From Pseudomonas sp. JUb42 (GTDB lineage: Bacteria; Pseudomonadota; Gammaproteobacteria; Pseudomonadales; Pseudomonadaceae): 64,000 nucleotides of DNA. Made by a program: the position numbers and the translations under genes. The first letter of the stretch is position 1. Each line of letters opens with the position of its first letter. Shown one piece after another: positions 54,014-62,850 of this stretch. The DNA lies in contig NZ_JANUFD010000012.1 in assembly GCF_024807945.1 (NCBI RefSeq), forward strand, positions 124,001 to 188,000, in the 5' to 3' direction. Under the pieces are notes generated by a model, which worked only from the letters and a program-made list of their open reading frames with translations, had not been told where the DNA came from and searched no databases.

Positions 54014-54895
54014 TCATGCAGAGAAAAGACCTTTATGCAGGGTTACGAACTCTTGTACGGTCATAGGGGCAATACCAGTTGTCTCGCGAATGATGTTGTC
54101 TTCACCTGCGAATACACCATGTTGATAATCCAGTGCGACTTCACCCAGATGCTGTACCAGGAAATTTGATCGACCGCTCTGAAGCAATTCTTCCTTGTAT
54201 TCTTCAAGCCCGATGGGTTGATAGATGATCTTGCGGCCAAGGACTTCACTGATCGCATCCGCAATCCCTTGTTGGCTCAATTCAACAGGGCCGTGGAGCG
54301 TATACGTCTTGCCTTGGTGTGCGCGTGGATTCTCAAGAATGGCCGCGATCATGCGCGCCTGATCCTCTACCGCTATCGGTGCATGACGCCCTTCACCGAA
54401 GGGAAGACGAATCTGGCCTTTGTCTAATATCTGAGCACGGAAATTAGGGTAAATGAGCCACTGCGCGAAATAGGTTGGCCGCAGGTGAGTCATTGCCAAT
54501 CCTGACCAGTCAAAAACCCGCTCCGCTGTCCAGTGGTTAAGAGCCGCCATACTCTTGGATTCACGACGCGCTGAAATTTGCGACATGTTGACGACCGCTT
54601 CTACCCCAGCCTCTATCGCCGCTTGTGCAAAGCGTGCAGTAGCCTCAAGCAATTCGGGAGCGATTGGATAAATGAAATATGCGGTACGAATGCCTTCCAG
54701 GGCACTTCGGACTGCATTCAAATCCAGCAAGTTGCCGACCACAACCTCGGCACCCATTGCTCGTAGCCCAGACGAGCGTTCGTCTTCCTTGTGAACCAAT
54801 GCCCTTACCGGCACACCTTTTGAGGTGAGAATCTCAATCGTTTTACGGCCGGTATTTCCCGTAGCGCCTGTGACTAGAATTGTCGGCTGGGTCAT
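54014..54895 (-). CDS. NmrA-like NAD(P)-binding oxidoreductase/regulator
   Basis: A 293-residue protein. The start at 54895 (MTQPTILVTGATGNTGRKTIEIL) has TGAGG upstream. The glycine-rich GATGNTG motif, GAEVVVGNLLD and FIYPIAP are typical of NmrA/quinone-oxidoreductase-2 (QorB)-like atypical SDRs that bind NADP(H) and lack the Tyr-Lys catalytic pair. It is divergent from a TetR gene, with an inverted repeat between them. Confidence 0.9.
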   Translation of the reverse strand: MTQPTILVTGATGNTGRKTIEILTSKGVPVRALVHKEDERSSGLRAMGAEVVVGNLLDLNAVRSALEGIRTAYFIYPIAPELLEATARFAQAAIEAGVEAVVNMSQISARRESKSMAALNHWTAERVFDWSGLAMTHLRPTYFAQWLIYPNFRAQILDKGQIRLPFGEGRHAPIAVEDQARMIAAILENPRAHQGKTYTLHGPVELSQQGIADAISEVLGRKIIYQPIGLEEYKEELLQSGRSNFLVQHLGEVALDYQHGVFAGEDNIIRETTGIAPMTVQEFVTLHKGLFSA

Positions 54896-54946
54896 TTTTG
54901 TAGCCTCAAGGTCGTGTGCATTAGCGAATGTCCAGATTGTGCTATG

Positions 54947-54970
54947 TTTAGATGATAACCGAAATCTAAA
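54947..54970. promoter_or_regulatory. Inverted repeat TTTAGAT-N10-ATCTAAA
   Basis: Seven-base arms in the 107-bp space between the NmrA-like gene and the divergent TetR gene. Probable TetR operator controlling both. Confidence 0.65.
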
Positions 54971-55002
54971 GATTGGCACACTCATCAGAAGGCTCTTTTG
55001 CT

Positions 55003-55578
55003 ATGCGTAAATCGAGACAGGAAACCATAGAAACCCGAAAGCGGATCGTAGAAGCAGCCAGCGTAAAGTTTCGAATGCACGGAATAGAAGGAACGGGACT
55101 CACCGGACTCATGGCTGCCGCTGGCCTCACACATGGCGGTTTCTACCGCCATTTCGAATCAAAGGGGCAGATCGTGGCTGAGGCGTGTGAGTCATCCATT
55201 GATTCACTCATGGGTCGTCTTGAAGCGATATTATCCGGTGAGGGGGGAGGGGGTGGTTTCGAGGCTATAGTGGCTTCTTATCTTTCAGTCAGAAACAGGG
55301 ACGACTTGGCGTTCAGTTGCCCCTACGCGTCTCTGGGGAGTGAACTGGCGCGAGATGATGTACAGGTCAAAGACGTCGCAACGACTGGCCTGGAAAGAGT
55401 TGTAGATCTCTTAACCGCACAGCTGACGCAGGACTCAGGCAGTTTGGCTCGCACTCGTGCTTTGGCAGCGATTAGCACAATGGTAGGGGCGCTAACGCTC
55501 TCAAGGATTACTTCCCGGAAAAAGCTCTCAACAGAAATTCTGGATGCTGCGGTCAGTCATCTGACTCAGCCACAATAG
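55003..55578 (+). CDS. TetR-family transcriptional regulator
   Basis: A 191-residue regulator. The start at 55003 (MRKSRQETIETRKRIVEAA) follows AGAAGG. The HTH is MHGIEGTGLTGLMAAAGLTHGGFYRHFESKGQIVAEA and the C-domain has CPYASLGSELAR, placing it in the same subfamily as 15583 and 28336. An unusual EGGGGG run occurs in the linker. It is divergent from an NmrA-like oxidoreductase, probably its target. Confidence 0.94.
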   Translation: MRKSRQETIETRKRIVEAASVKFRMHGIEGTGLTGLMAAAGLTHGGFYRHFESKGQIVAEACESSIDSLMGRLEAILSGEGGGGGFEAIVASYLSVRNRDDLAFSCPYASLGSELARDDVQVKDVATTGLERVVDLLTAQLTQDSGSLARTRALAAISTMVGALTLSRITSRKKLSTEILDAAVSHLTQPQ

Positions 55579-55904
55579 TTACGCCAAAGGGCCGCCTTAG
55601 CAGGAGTTCCTCCAACCGTCGACGATCTCTTGTCGAGCCAACCGATGCGTGGCGTTAAAGTTCTGATTGTCGGCCAGCCAATGTTCGGTGCACGAAAGGA
55701 TGCGAGACGTCAGGTAGGTTAGGGGAGAGTACTTCTGTACTCCTGATCGGAGTCGCAACTCCGGCCTACAGGCTCCAATGAATGGTTTTCCAAACAGTCT
55801 CTGACTTATGTATCCCCGATCGCCGTTTGGACAAGATATGAGGACGGACACCTGCTCTCTGAATGGTCTATCTGGTCAGCAAGCGCTATTTTATGCGAGC
55901 ACGT
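55579..55904. other. Gap, nothing recognised
   Basis: About 325 bp at the left edge of the decayed mobile region. No gene, integrase or repeat found. Confidence 0.35.
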
Positions 55905-56309
55905 TCAATCGGCAAAACAAAATTCAGCCTGTTGAAATGAGCTCGCCGTATATCTAGTTTTGGGGCTAGAAGCGTTTGGTTTCCGCGTCGGCGACGTGGC
56001 GAGTGGGATATCTAGATTGTCGAGTACGCCTGCATTGGCCAGCTCAGTCAGCTCGCTCTCTAGGCGATCGACGAGGGTTTTGATGGATTGCCCACTTTCG
56101 GCGCCTATCGTCAAAGCGATCAGTGTCAGCGGACTCACACGAAGAGGAGCGCTGAGGGACGTAATCATTTCCAACGTTGGGCTGCACTGACCCCGCTCCA
56201 ACTTAGAAATGTACGTTCGGCTACTGACTTCGGCGAGGTTTTTCTGGGAAAGCATCCGGGTAGCGCGCATCGCTTTAAGCACTGAAGCGAAGGCTTTTTT
56301 GAGTGACAT
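55905..56309 (-). CDS. XRE-type helix-turn-helix regulator
   Basis: A 134-residue DNA-binding protein. The HTH occupies the first 70 residues (FASVLKAMRATRMLSQKNLAEVSSRTYISKLERGQCSPTLEMITSLSAPLRVSPLTLIAL), the tail is polar and Ser/Thr-rich. AGGAACG precedes the ATG. Such proteins occur in phages, integrative elements and as stand-alone regulators. It is the leftmost gene of the decayed region. Confidence 0.88.
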   Translation of the reverse strand: MSLKKAFASVLKAMRATRMLSQKNLAEVSSRTYISKLERGQCSPTLEMITSLSAPLRVSPLTLIALTIGAESGQSIKTLVDRLESELTELANAGVLDNLDIPLATSPTRKPNASSPKTRYTASSFQQAEFCFAD

Positions 56310-56845
56310 AAAAGCGTTCCTGGCTGGTTCATTTCTTCGTCAATCTGCAAGCGCCTCTCTATCTAGCATGGCGCGCAATGCATGAAGGCTACCACAGCTA
56401 GCTGGCAACATTACTCGCCTGTAAAACTCAGTATCGTTGAGTGGGGGGATAGCACAAATCAACTTGCATATCGCAAATGTGCCCTACCTTGATGGCGGGA
56501 TTTGTGCTTAAAAAGCATTTGAATTATCACGCATAGTGGCTGGTTTGTCGTCCGTTTTGAAAGCCGTAGCTGATATCTAATCCGGCGATACGTATCGGGC
56601 CGATGCGTTTTAGACAATCCGGTTGCGAAGCCACCCGCATTCTCAGGGCCTCGTTGGCCAAGGTACGTTGCTAAGCATGGAGAGCGCGGGCTATGTCTCT
56701 CGGCGAGAAGCTGAAACGGTTAGTCCCCATTATCAAGAGCTAATGCGGAGTTGGTTTGCTTGTGGGGGATGGGTTATATTGTTAACTCGATATACGGATC
56801 AGAATCCTCATAAACCTTACGCTCTCCTGCTTTCAAAGGAATTTT
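56310..56845. other. Leader region of the MvaT-like gene
   Basis: No gene. A plausible promoter is TTGGTT (56751-56756), 18 bp, TATATT (56775-56780), and AAAGGA at 56835-56840 is the ribosome-binding site for the gene at 56846. Confidence 0.4.
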
Positions 56846-57214
56846 ATGTCTCGCTTAGCCGAATACCGAAAACTCGAACAGCAGCTGGCCGCTCAGCTCG
56901 CTGAGCTCGAAGCCATGAAAGACGATTCCGGCCTGAAAACTGAAATGGAGTTTGAGAGCAAACTGCGTTCGCTTCTTGATGAGTACGGCTACAGCTTGCG
57001 CGACGTAATCAACGTCATAGATCCGGCGCTTGGTGGTAAGTCGGCTCCTGTTGTCAAGGCCGAGAAAGGCACGCGCCGCGCACGTGTCATGAAGGTTTAC
57101 AAGAATCCTCATACAGATGAGGTGGTTGAAACGAAAGGTGGTAACCACAAGACGCTGAAAGCCTGGAAGGCTGAGCATGGGTCTGAGACAGTGGAATCCT
57201 GGCTTTCCGTATGA
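56846..57214 (+). CDS. MvaT/MvaU-type H-NS-like xenogeneic silencer
   Basis: A 122-residue nucleoid protein of the Pseudomonas MvaT family. The N-terminal half is the coiled-coil oligomerisation domain (LAEYRKLEQQLAAQLAELEAMKD...LKTEMEFESKLRSLLDEYGYSLRDVINVIDP). The C-terminal AT-hook-like DNA-binding part reads KGTRRARVMKVYKNPHTDEVVETKGGNHKTLKAWKAEHG, nearly the family consensus. These proteins coat AT-rich, acquired DNA and repress it. The location inside a region of decayed acquired genes suggests an element-borne copy, but whether it is this or a core mvaT/mvaU gene needs genome context. A strong terminator follows. Confidence 0.93.
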   Translation: MSRLAEYRKLEQQLAAQLAELEAMKDDSGLKTEMEFESKLRSLLDEYGYSLRDVINVIDPALGGKSAPVVKAEKGTRRARVMKVYKNPHTDEVVETKGGNHKTLKAWKAEHGSETVESWLSV

Positions 57215-57225
57215 TCTGATGTGCG

Positions 57226-57250
57226 AAGCCGCCTGCATGGCGGCTTTTTT
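57226..57250 (+). terminator. Rho-independent terminator of the MvaT-like gene
   Basis: AAGCCGCC, TGCAT loop, GGCGGCTT followed by TTTT. Confidence 0.88.
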
Positions 57251-57323
57251 ATATATTGAATCCAATCACCGCCGATGTGGCAACTGTAACGAGAAAAGGC
57301 CTAGGTCATCCTTCCTGCGGTGC

Positions 57324-58916
57324 TTAGAGAGCAGGAAGAACTCCATACCTAGCAAAGAGCGACCTGTAGAAGTCTATTAAAACGTCTTTTGCTCCATCTT
57401 GAGTCAATTCATATCCACCGAAGCGATAGACTTCATATCCGGCCAACCTCAGTGACCGGTCTGCTGCCATCATTTCCGAATATGCTTGAGGGTCGGCGCG
57501 GCCATCGGAATTAGCATAATGGTGCTTTCCGTCCACCTCTATCACGACTCTGACGCCACCAGGGAGCAATAGGAAGAAGTCCATCCTAAATCGTAGCAGT
57601 GCGGCTTTCCCACGCTCCGATACCGTCTGTGGATCCCAATGGAGCCAGACCTCTGGCAATAGTGCAGGGAGGTTATAACTATCAGCGCCGAAAGCTTTAA
57701 AAAATGACGTAAAGGCAAGCATCTGGGGAGGGGAGTTCTTGGGTAGGCTCTTCTTTAATCGGGAGTAAAGGCTACGCTTAGCATCTTCTTGAGATATATC
57801 CTGAGTTTCAGACCACCATGTCTGGATATCTCGCCATAGCAATCCACTTTTTTTATGGTGCGGTCGTAAATAAGCACCTTGTCAGCGTTTGAAACAATTT
57901 CAACGTCGTTATCAAGCGCGTCGCGAAACCGAAGATCAGGTTTATCAGCTGAGGCAAAAATTAGATTTTTAGGCGAGCCGCGTTGGCCGGAGCTGATATA
58001 TTCAAGAGAAGGCGCCAGATAGCCGTCATCCGCCAGCGTCTCAACGAATCGGACTCCGCAGGGCTGCAAAGCTTGGTTCACCAGCACGATGAATTCACGC
58101 TGCGCGTCTTCGTCAGGACGAACGCTGGAAGATACAAGTCCTTCTAGAAAGACGACGAATCTTGCGTTGCTAGTTTGGAATGCTCCTAGTTCGTCGAAGA
58201 GTTTATGTGCGTTCCAATCATTGCCTTCTACGTAGTGGCGCATAATTTTTTCGCGCAGCGTTGCGGTACCATCATAAGAATCAAAGTCGATAAATTTAGT
58301 TTCGTGAATAGGCCAGAATTCAGATAAGCAATTATAAAAGCCTTTGTGATCTATGCTTAGATTTATTTTGGATAACTGTGACGCGGCATCTCGTCTGAAA
58401 CGGGTGGGAATAACAGGATAGGGGAAGTCCAGCCAAATCATCTCCTGTAAAAAGCATCTTTCGGAGTAAGTCAATTTTAATATAGTAAGGGCTTTTATGG
58501 CCGCAGCCAAAATCTGGCTATTGCTGGAGGCCTCAACAGCACCTTGAAGCTTTTCACGTTTGCTCGGGGCCGAAGTGAAGTCCGCTAAGCCCAACTCCAA
58601 AAGTAACGGAGGGATGCCACTACCGGTGAATCGTTCTTTCTGGTCACCCATAATGCGGCTGAATCCCGCGCGTAGGTCTTCCATCTGCTCCTGAGTATGC
58701 GTCACTAGAACCTCATCAAACGTTTGAGATTGAATTAATCTGCCACGTACTGAGCCCACAGCCTCGTTAGGGGTTTTCTCACACCTTTCAAAGGCTAGGA
58801 TAGCTTCTAGCGACTCGGAAGCGCTATGGAAGGTGATACGGCTGTTCCGCTTATATCTTGTGCCCGCTATTCCTATTTAAGATGACGGACTCAATGGATA
58901 TTCCGTCGGCATCCAT
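57324..58916 (-). pseudogene. Large nuclease-like gene (DUF559/PD-(D/E)XK C-terminus) with two frame changes
   Basis: The start MDADGISIESVILNRNSGHKI (58916) runs into TAA, while YKRNSRITFHSASESLEAILAF continues in the +1 frame through a 1-kb body (SERCFLQEMIWLDFPYPV, NADKVLIYDRTIKK). At a run of seven A (57854-57848, minus strand) the reading shifts by -1 into SGLLWRDIQTWWSE and a nuclease domain: FRMDFFLLLPGGVRVVIEVDGKHHY, the E-x-D-G-x-x-H form of a DUF559/Vsr-like PD-(D/E)XK fold, ending YEVYRFGGYEL. The first and last parts share one frame; only the middle is displaced. The 3' junction is a textbook A-AAA-AAA heptamer, but the 5' shift has none, so decay by two indels is likeliest. Probably a defence gene relative. 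Confidence 0.7.
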
Positions 58917-59035
58917 TTTGGGATCGGCGCCGGCCTCAGTATGGATTGCTCCTGCCTAGCGAAAAACTCGGAAGCCTGTGGCTAGCGCGTACACAAAAGC
59001 TTGTCTGAACACATCTCCTGACTACCTTTTCATGG

Positions 59036-60232
59036 CTACGAAGCAGGGACGGGGGCCTTTACTACATTCCAATACGGCTGTGCCGACTGGATATGTCGGC
59101 TGGCCCTCTGAATTGCCGGTCTCGACTCATCATCCAGATACCAGTAGCAGTAGGTGATGGCGCGGGTGATCGCTACATAGGCCGTACGGAGTGCTTCCTC
59201 GCCCTGCGCGGTGTCATATCCACACGGATCACCTATTCGATTCAGAGCAGCCTGCGCGTATAGGTCGTTCTTTGAGGGCGAGGAAGTTTTCAGGTCACAG
59301 TCACCGAGTAGAAATACAGCCTTTGCTTGGAGACCCTTGGCTGAATGGTAGGTAAGAAATTTTATCTGGTTTGAGCGTTTCTCCATCCTTGCCCTATCAA
59401 GCAAGTCCTCAAGTTCGTCGCGTGCCTCATCCTTGACGGAGTTTGAGCGCGTGAGGACGAGTATCGAGTCTCCGGCGTGGTAATGTCGTTCAACGTCAGC
59501 AGCGATTTGCTTCCAGTTCAGTTCCCGGACTTCAACTGGCACTTGGTGCCCCATTACGGAATTGTTTTTCGCAACCCCTTGCTTGTTGGGAACGCCTCCA
59601 GGGGTGCGTTTGACAATTTCCTCTGCTGCATCAATCACCATCTGATGGGAGCGATGGTTCTCTTGCATGAGCACCTGATTCGGCTCAGGCGACTCGAACA
59701 CCTTGTCAAAATCGATGAGGTAGTGAGGAGAGCTACCTCGCCAGCCGTAGATACTCTGCCAGTCATCACCTACTGCCATAAGCGAAGCGTAGGCTGGTGA
59801 ACCGTTGGTGGGAACTGTCAAATTGCGCCTTTCGATCTCGGCGAAGGTCGCACGAATCCACGATATAGTGTTGGCACCGACATCCTGAAACTCGTCAACA
59901 AGCAGAGTCGTCATGGGTTTTAGCACGCCCTGTGAGAGCGCTTTGAGATTGTGCGGCTTACGCTCGCTGAAGATGGCGAACATGGTATTGAACGTCATTA
60001 CCGGCGGGGTCATGTTGAACAGCATGCGGGTAAAATCATTCCAGTAGATTGCCAACGCATGGAAGAAATCTCGATCCACATCGCCCTTTGGCAAGCGCAT
60101 CGCCCGGATGGCTTCGAAGACGTCCAAGCCCAGATTTTCCATATACGACGCAGCGCTGTAGAAAGCTTCGGTGATGTACTGAGGAGAAATGTCACCTTCG
60201 ATCTTGTAGGTGAATTTAGGGCAGGTGTTCAC
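59036..60232 (-). CDS. UvrD/Rep-type helicase, N-terminally truncated
   Basis: 398 residues with motifs II to VI of superfamily-1 helicases: LLVDEFQDVG (Walker B), VGDDWQSIYGWRGS (III), QENHRSHQ (IV), LTYHSAKGLQAKAVFLLG (V) and RTAYVAITRA (VI). The Walker A motif and everything before it, some 200 residues or more, are missing; directly upstream is an in-frame stop and then the phage fragment. It cannot hydrolyse ATP as it stands and is best read as a remnant. The adjacent nuclease remnant on the same strand suggests both came from one defence or repair module. Confidence 0.8.
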   Translation of the reverse strand: MNTCPKFTYKIEGDISPQYITEAFYSAASYMENLGLDVFEAIRAMRLPKGDVDRDFFHALAIYWNDFTRMLFNMTPPVMTFNTMFAIFSERKPHNLKALSQGVLKPMTTLLVDEFQDVGANTISWIRATFAEIERRNLTVPTNGSPAYASLMAVGDDWQSIYGWRGSSPHYLIDFDKVFESPEPNQVLMQENHRSHQMVIDAAEEIVKRTPGGVPNKQGVAKNNSVMGHQVPVEVRELNWKQIAADVERHYHAGDSILVLTRSNSVKDEARDELEDLLDRARMEKRSNQIKFLTYHSAKGLQAKAVFLLGDCDLKTSSPSKNDLYAQAALNRIGDPCGYDTAQGEEALRTAYVAITRAITYCYWYLDDESRPAIQRASRHIQSAQPYWNVVKAPVPAS

Positions 60233-60408
60233 TGTTCACCACAGCCTAACGAAGCTGCGGGCGATATCTCGTTTTACAAGGGTAGACGGTCGGTAAGATT
60301 CAGATTTACGAAGAATCACGGGTATCAGCCTAGGCTGCTGACTCCGCCATTGCCCACCTCGCGCCCGACCGGAAACCACCTGAAGTCGGCAGTACCCCTC
60401 CAGCATTT

Positions 60409-60678
60409 TTGGCGTGGGGCTACAGCGGCGATCCTGACGCGCCGACGTTCACGCCTTCGGTACTGGCCTGGACCGCTGGCGCACCGGATGGGCGCGCCGT
60501 GATGACACCGAAGGAAGAAGCCGAGTACGACGCGATGTACGCGAAGGGCGGGAGAGACTCGGTGTACGCCAACCGGTTCGGCAAGATCTGCCATTCATTC
60601 GTCACCGACGGCCGCATCCAGTATCTGGGCGATTGCACGCACGGCCTGGACGGGCAGGCCGCCGAGGTGCCTGAGTGA
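60409..60678 (+). pseudogene. Phage-derived protein fragment (DUF6527-like), 5' end missing
   Basis: The frame reads AWGYSGDPDAPTFTPSVLAW ... CHSFVTDGRIQYLGDCTHGLDGQAAEVPE. The PTFTPS and CHSF-x-x-DG-x-I-x-x-L-x-DCTH motifs match small phage proteins of the DUF6527 type. The usual N-terminal Cys-rich part is absent and no proper start lies upstream; the frame merges with unrelated DNA near 60400, immediately next to the broken helicase. It marks a deletion or insertion junction. Confidence 0.6.
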
Positions 60679-60769
60679 TATCGGTCATAGGGTGACTTAT
60701 AAGGCTGGATGGCAAAATTACTGATGTTATGATGTCAAGTAGACATTATGTTGATAAAGGGAATTACCT

Positions 60770-61363
60770 ATGCGTTGGATCGCTTTTTTGTTCACCCTTT
60801 TGTTTCTTAGCGCGTGCTCTGGGCTTTCGCCATATTCGTCAGTGACGCCAGTTGATCAGGCCATTAAAGCTTGTGGGCTTGGCTATTCAACTGAAGCTGG
60901 CGCCGTGTTCAAAGGCGCATACCAAGTCGCTAACACGGATACAGACAAATCCCAAGGAGTCGATTTTACAGCAAAAATGCAGGAGTCGTTAAATACACAG
61001 GTCGGCTCGATACTGACAACCAAAGAGGTCGCGGGCCGAATGGAGTCGAAGGATCTTGCCGCTGTCATTACAGGTACTCAGACTTGTGTCGTGAATCTGA
61101 CAGCTGCCTACAGACCTAATACGCGCAGTGACCTAGTAAACCTTTGCGTCAAAGACCTTCAGAAAAGGATATCCGGTGCTGGATCGTCGCAATCTACAGC
61201 TAGCATCAGGGACTGGATTGTTGAAGGTCAAAGCAATGTCGGCGGCGTTGACCGTTTGAAGGTAAATGCGAGGTATTACGAATTTTCAGGTTCTTCTCAG
61301 CCTGTTAGCTTTTATTGCTTGGTCAGAAATGGCTCTTATGAAGATCTGGAGATTATTAAGTAA
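60770..61363 (+). CDS. Lipoprotein, function unknown
   Basis: A 197-residue predicted lipoprotein: MRWIAFLFTLLFLSACSG gives a clear lipobox (Leu-Ser-Ala-Cys). AAGGGAA lies 7 bp before the ATG. Three further cysteines occur (KACGLGY, QTCVVNL, NLCVKDL) and one near the end (FYCLVRNG), which could form two disulfides. I know no family name. It has no operon partner and lies just inside the tRNA scar, so it may be element cargo. Confidence 0.75.
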   Translation: MRWIAFLFTLLFLSACSGLSPYSSVTPVDQAIKACGLGYSTEAGAVFKGAYQVANTDTDKSQGVDFTAKMQESLNTQVGSILTTKEVAGRMESKDLAAVITGTQTCVVNLTAAYRPNTRSDLVNLCVKDLQKRISGAGSSQSTASIRDWIVEGQSNVGGVDRLKVNARYYEFSGSSQPVSFYCLVRNGSYEDLEIIK

Positions 61364-61812
61364 TGACGCCTGACTGAGGGAAGTTGCGGCAGCCTCCATT
61401 TTAGCTACACGGGGCTCCTTGCCGGGGGGCTTCTGCTCTTCGGACAATTCGGCTCTCAGCTCCGTTGCTGGTATAGGCGGGAATCTCGTACCACTTTTTG
61501 TACCAAATGAGATTTTTTGGGGGATTTCAGGGGGGGAAAGCACCCCTCCAGCCCTTTAAAAGCCCCTTTTCTAATACTCCTGCTAATCCGCACATTTATC
61601 TGAGTCCTGTGTGACTCGATGGAAGAAAGGGTGACGGTTGGGATTGGGAATTGTGTGTCGGCAGGACGCCGGGGGAGGGGTGCGAGCTTGCGCAAAACCT
61701 GCGCTGGAGATCGCGTGTTTTCGTTTGCGTAACCACAATAAAACGGATTATTTGGCTTGCTCGGATGTCTATGTATTTCAATTAAATCATAGGGTTATGT
61801 GAGTCTTGACGG
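61364..61812. other. Gap next to the tRNA scar
   Basis: No integrase or other gene is readable. It includes GTACCACTTTTTGTACC (61489-61505), a repeat of GTACC around a T-tract that could be an arm-type recombination site, and one of two copies of TCGGCAGGACGCCGG in the window (the other is near 63381). Confidence 0.35.
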
Positions 61813-61861
61813 TAGCATGGGGTGCTAGGGGTCGAGTGTTCGAATCACTCCGTCCCGACCA
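61813..61861 (+). tRNA. 3' fragment of tRNA-Pro(GGG), attachment-site scar
   Basis: The sequence ends CGTCCCGACCA and has an intact T-arm (GAGTG, TTCGAAT, CACTC) and the anticodon loop with GGG flanked by T and G. The acceptor 5' half and D-arm that should precede it are absent: upstream DNA does not pair. A tRNA terminator follows. This is what remains when an integrative element inserts into a tRNA 3' end; the complete tRNA-Pro should lie beyond the other end of the element. Confidence 0.8.
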
Positions 61862-61877
61862 TATTTTTCAGTGACTT

Positions 61878-61905
61878 AGCCCAATCTTTTCAGGTTGGGC
61901 TTTTT
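61878..61905 (+). terminator. Rho-independent terminator after the tRNA fragment
   Basis: AGCCCAA, 10-nt loop, TTGGGCT then TTTTT. Probably the original terminator of the tRNA-Pro gene. Confidence 0.88.
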
Positions 61906-61929
61906 CATGGGCGGGCGTTTTGCGGGACT

Positions 61930-62334
61930 TCATTCTGCGACCCAATCCTCGACCCTGAGGCCAGGTACCCGATCAAATTCGCGACGATTATTGGTGGCTA
62001 GAATCAGTCCCTGTGAGCGAGCATGCCCGGCAATCATCTGGTCGTAGGGGCCACTAGGCGTTCCAGCTCTGGCCAGTTCAGCGCGCAGTTGGCCGGTATG
62101 TGCCGCTGCCTCCTGATCGTATTTCAGAACTTCCAGGCGAGCCGCAAACCCTTCGACGTCTGCCAGATTTCGTTCAGGATTTGCGGACTTTTCGGCTCCG
62201 TAGATCATTTCCATGAGCGTGACTGCGCTGATGCACATCTGCCCATGATGTCGTTTGAAAACCTCACGCACCGGCTGTGGTCGATTTTTGATGGTGAAGA
62301 TGCAGATATGGGTATCGAGCATGAACTTGAGCAT
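61930..62334 (-). CDS. vapC: VapC toxin, PIN-domain ribonuclease
   Basis: 134 residues. PIN-domain acidic residues are in place: Asp in MLDTHICI, Glu in SAVTLMEMIYGAE, Asp in GPYDQMIAGHAR and the Asn/Asp pair in TNNRREFDRVPGL. This is the tRNA(fMet)-type VapC. It starts within the stop of vapB (TGATG), the usual coupling of antitoxin and toxin. Confidence 0.95.
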   Translation of the reverse strand: MLKFMLDTHICIFTIKNRPQPVREVFKRHHGQMCISAVTLMEMIYGAEKSANPERNLADVEGFAARLEVLKYDQEAAAHTGQLRAELARAGTPSGPYDQMIAGHARSQGLILATNNRREFDRVPGLRVEDWVAE

Positions 62335-62564
62335 CAGAAGGCTTCACGCTCCTGATCGGCGGGTTGCTCACGCTCGACCATGAAGTCAGCGGTAACGCCT
62401 TCGCCATCAAACCAGCTATCCCATGATTCACCGGCAGGCGTGATGATTCTGGTGCGACCGACCACGACCACATCAACGCGCTTCACATCGTCGGGTAGGG
62501 CGACAGCTTTAGGCAGACGTACTGCCTGGCTGCGATTGCTCTGAAATACGGAACCTTGTTCCAT
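62334..62564 (-). CDS. vapB: VapB antitoxin
   Basis: 76 residues starting at 62564 (MEQGSVFQSNRSQAVRLPKAVALPDDV), the AbrB/SpoVT DNA-binding fold typical of VapB with the NRSQAVRLPK motif. The C-terminal tail (SWDSWFDGEGVTADFMVEREQP) would wrap the toxin. GAGAGG precedes the ATG. It binds its own promoter with VapC; the locus lies just outside the tRNA scar. Confidence 0.95.
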   Translation of the reverse strand: MEQGSVFQSNRSQAVRLPKAVALPDDVKRVDVVVVGRTRIITPAGESWDSWFDGEGVTADFMVEREQPADQEREAF

Positions 62565-62850
62565 GATGAACCTCTCGGGTGACTCAAATGTAGGTTTTAT
62601 CGCAGCGCCGGATCGGGATATGTTAATGGAATATACATTAGAGGTTTGATGATGTGTGAGCGATGGTTGCGACGGCTGGCAGGGACTTTTCAGGGCCGCG
62701 CCGGAGGGACTTTTGCGGGTAATTGCTGTTTTCGGTTCACCACAATCAGGCATCGTTTGCAGTGGGCGCCTGTCTATGTTGCAGTTATTAGCGGGTTTTG
62801 CACCCCGCGCCATGCATGGGGTGCTCTTTTTCATTAGCGTTGATGCCAGA

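Noticed and set aside
55597..55851. Minus-strand frame ending RLARQEIVDGWRNSC, considered as a transposase tail
   Set aside because: No transposase motif or terminal inverted repeats nearby.
56623..56904. 93-codon plus-strand frame overlapping the MvaT-like gene
   Set aside because: It overlaps the start of a clear gene in another frame and contains its promoter and ribosome-binding site.
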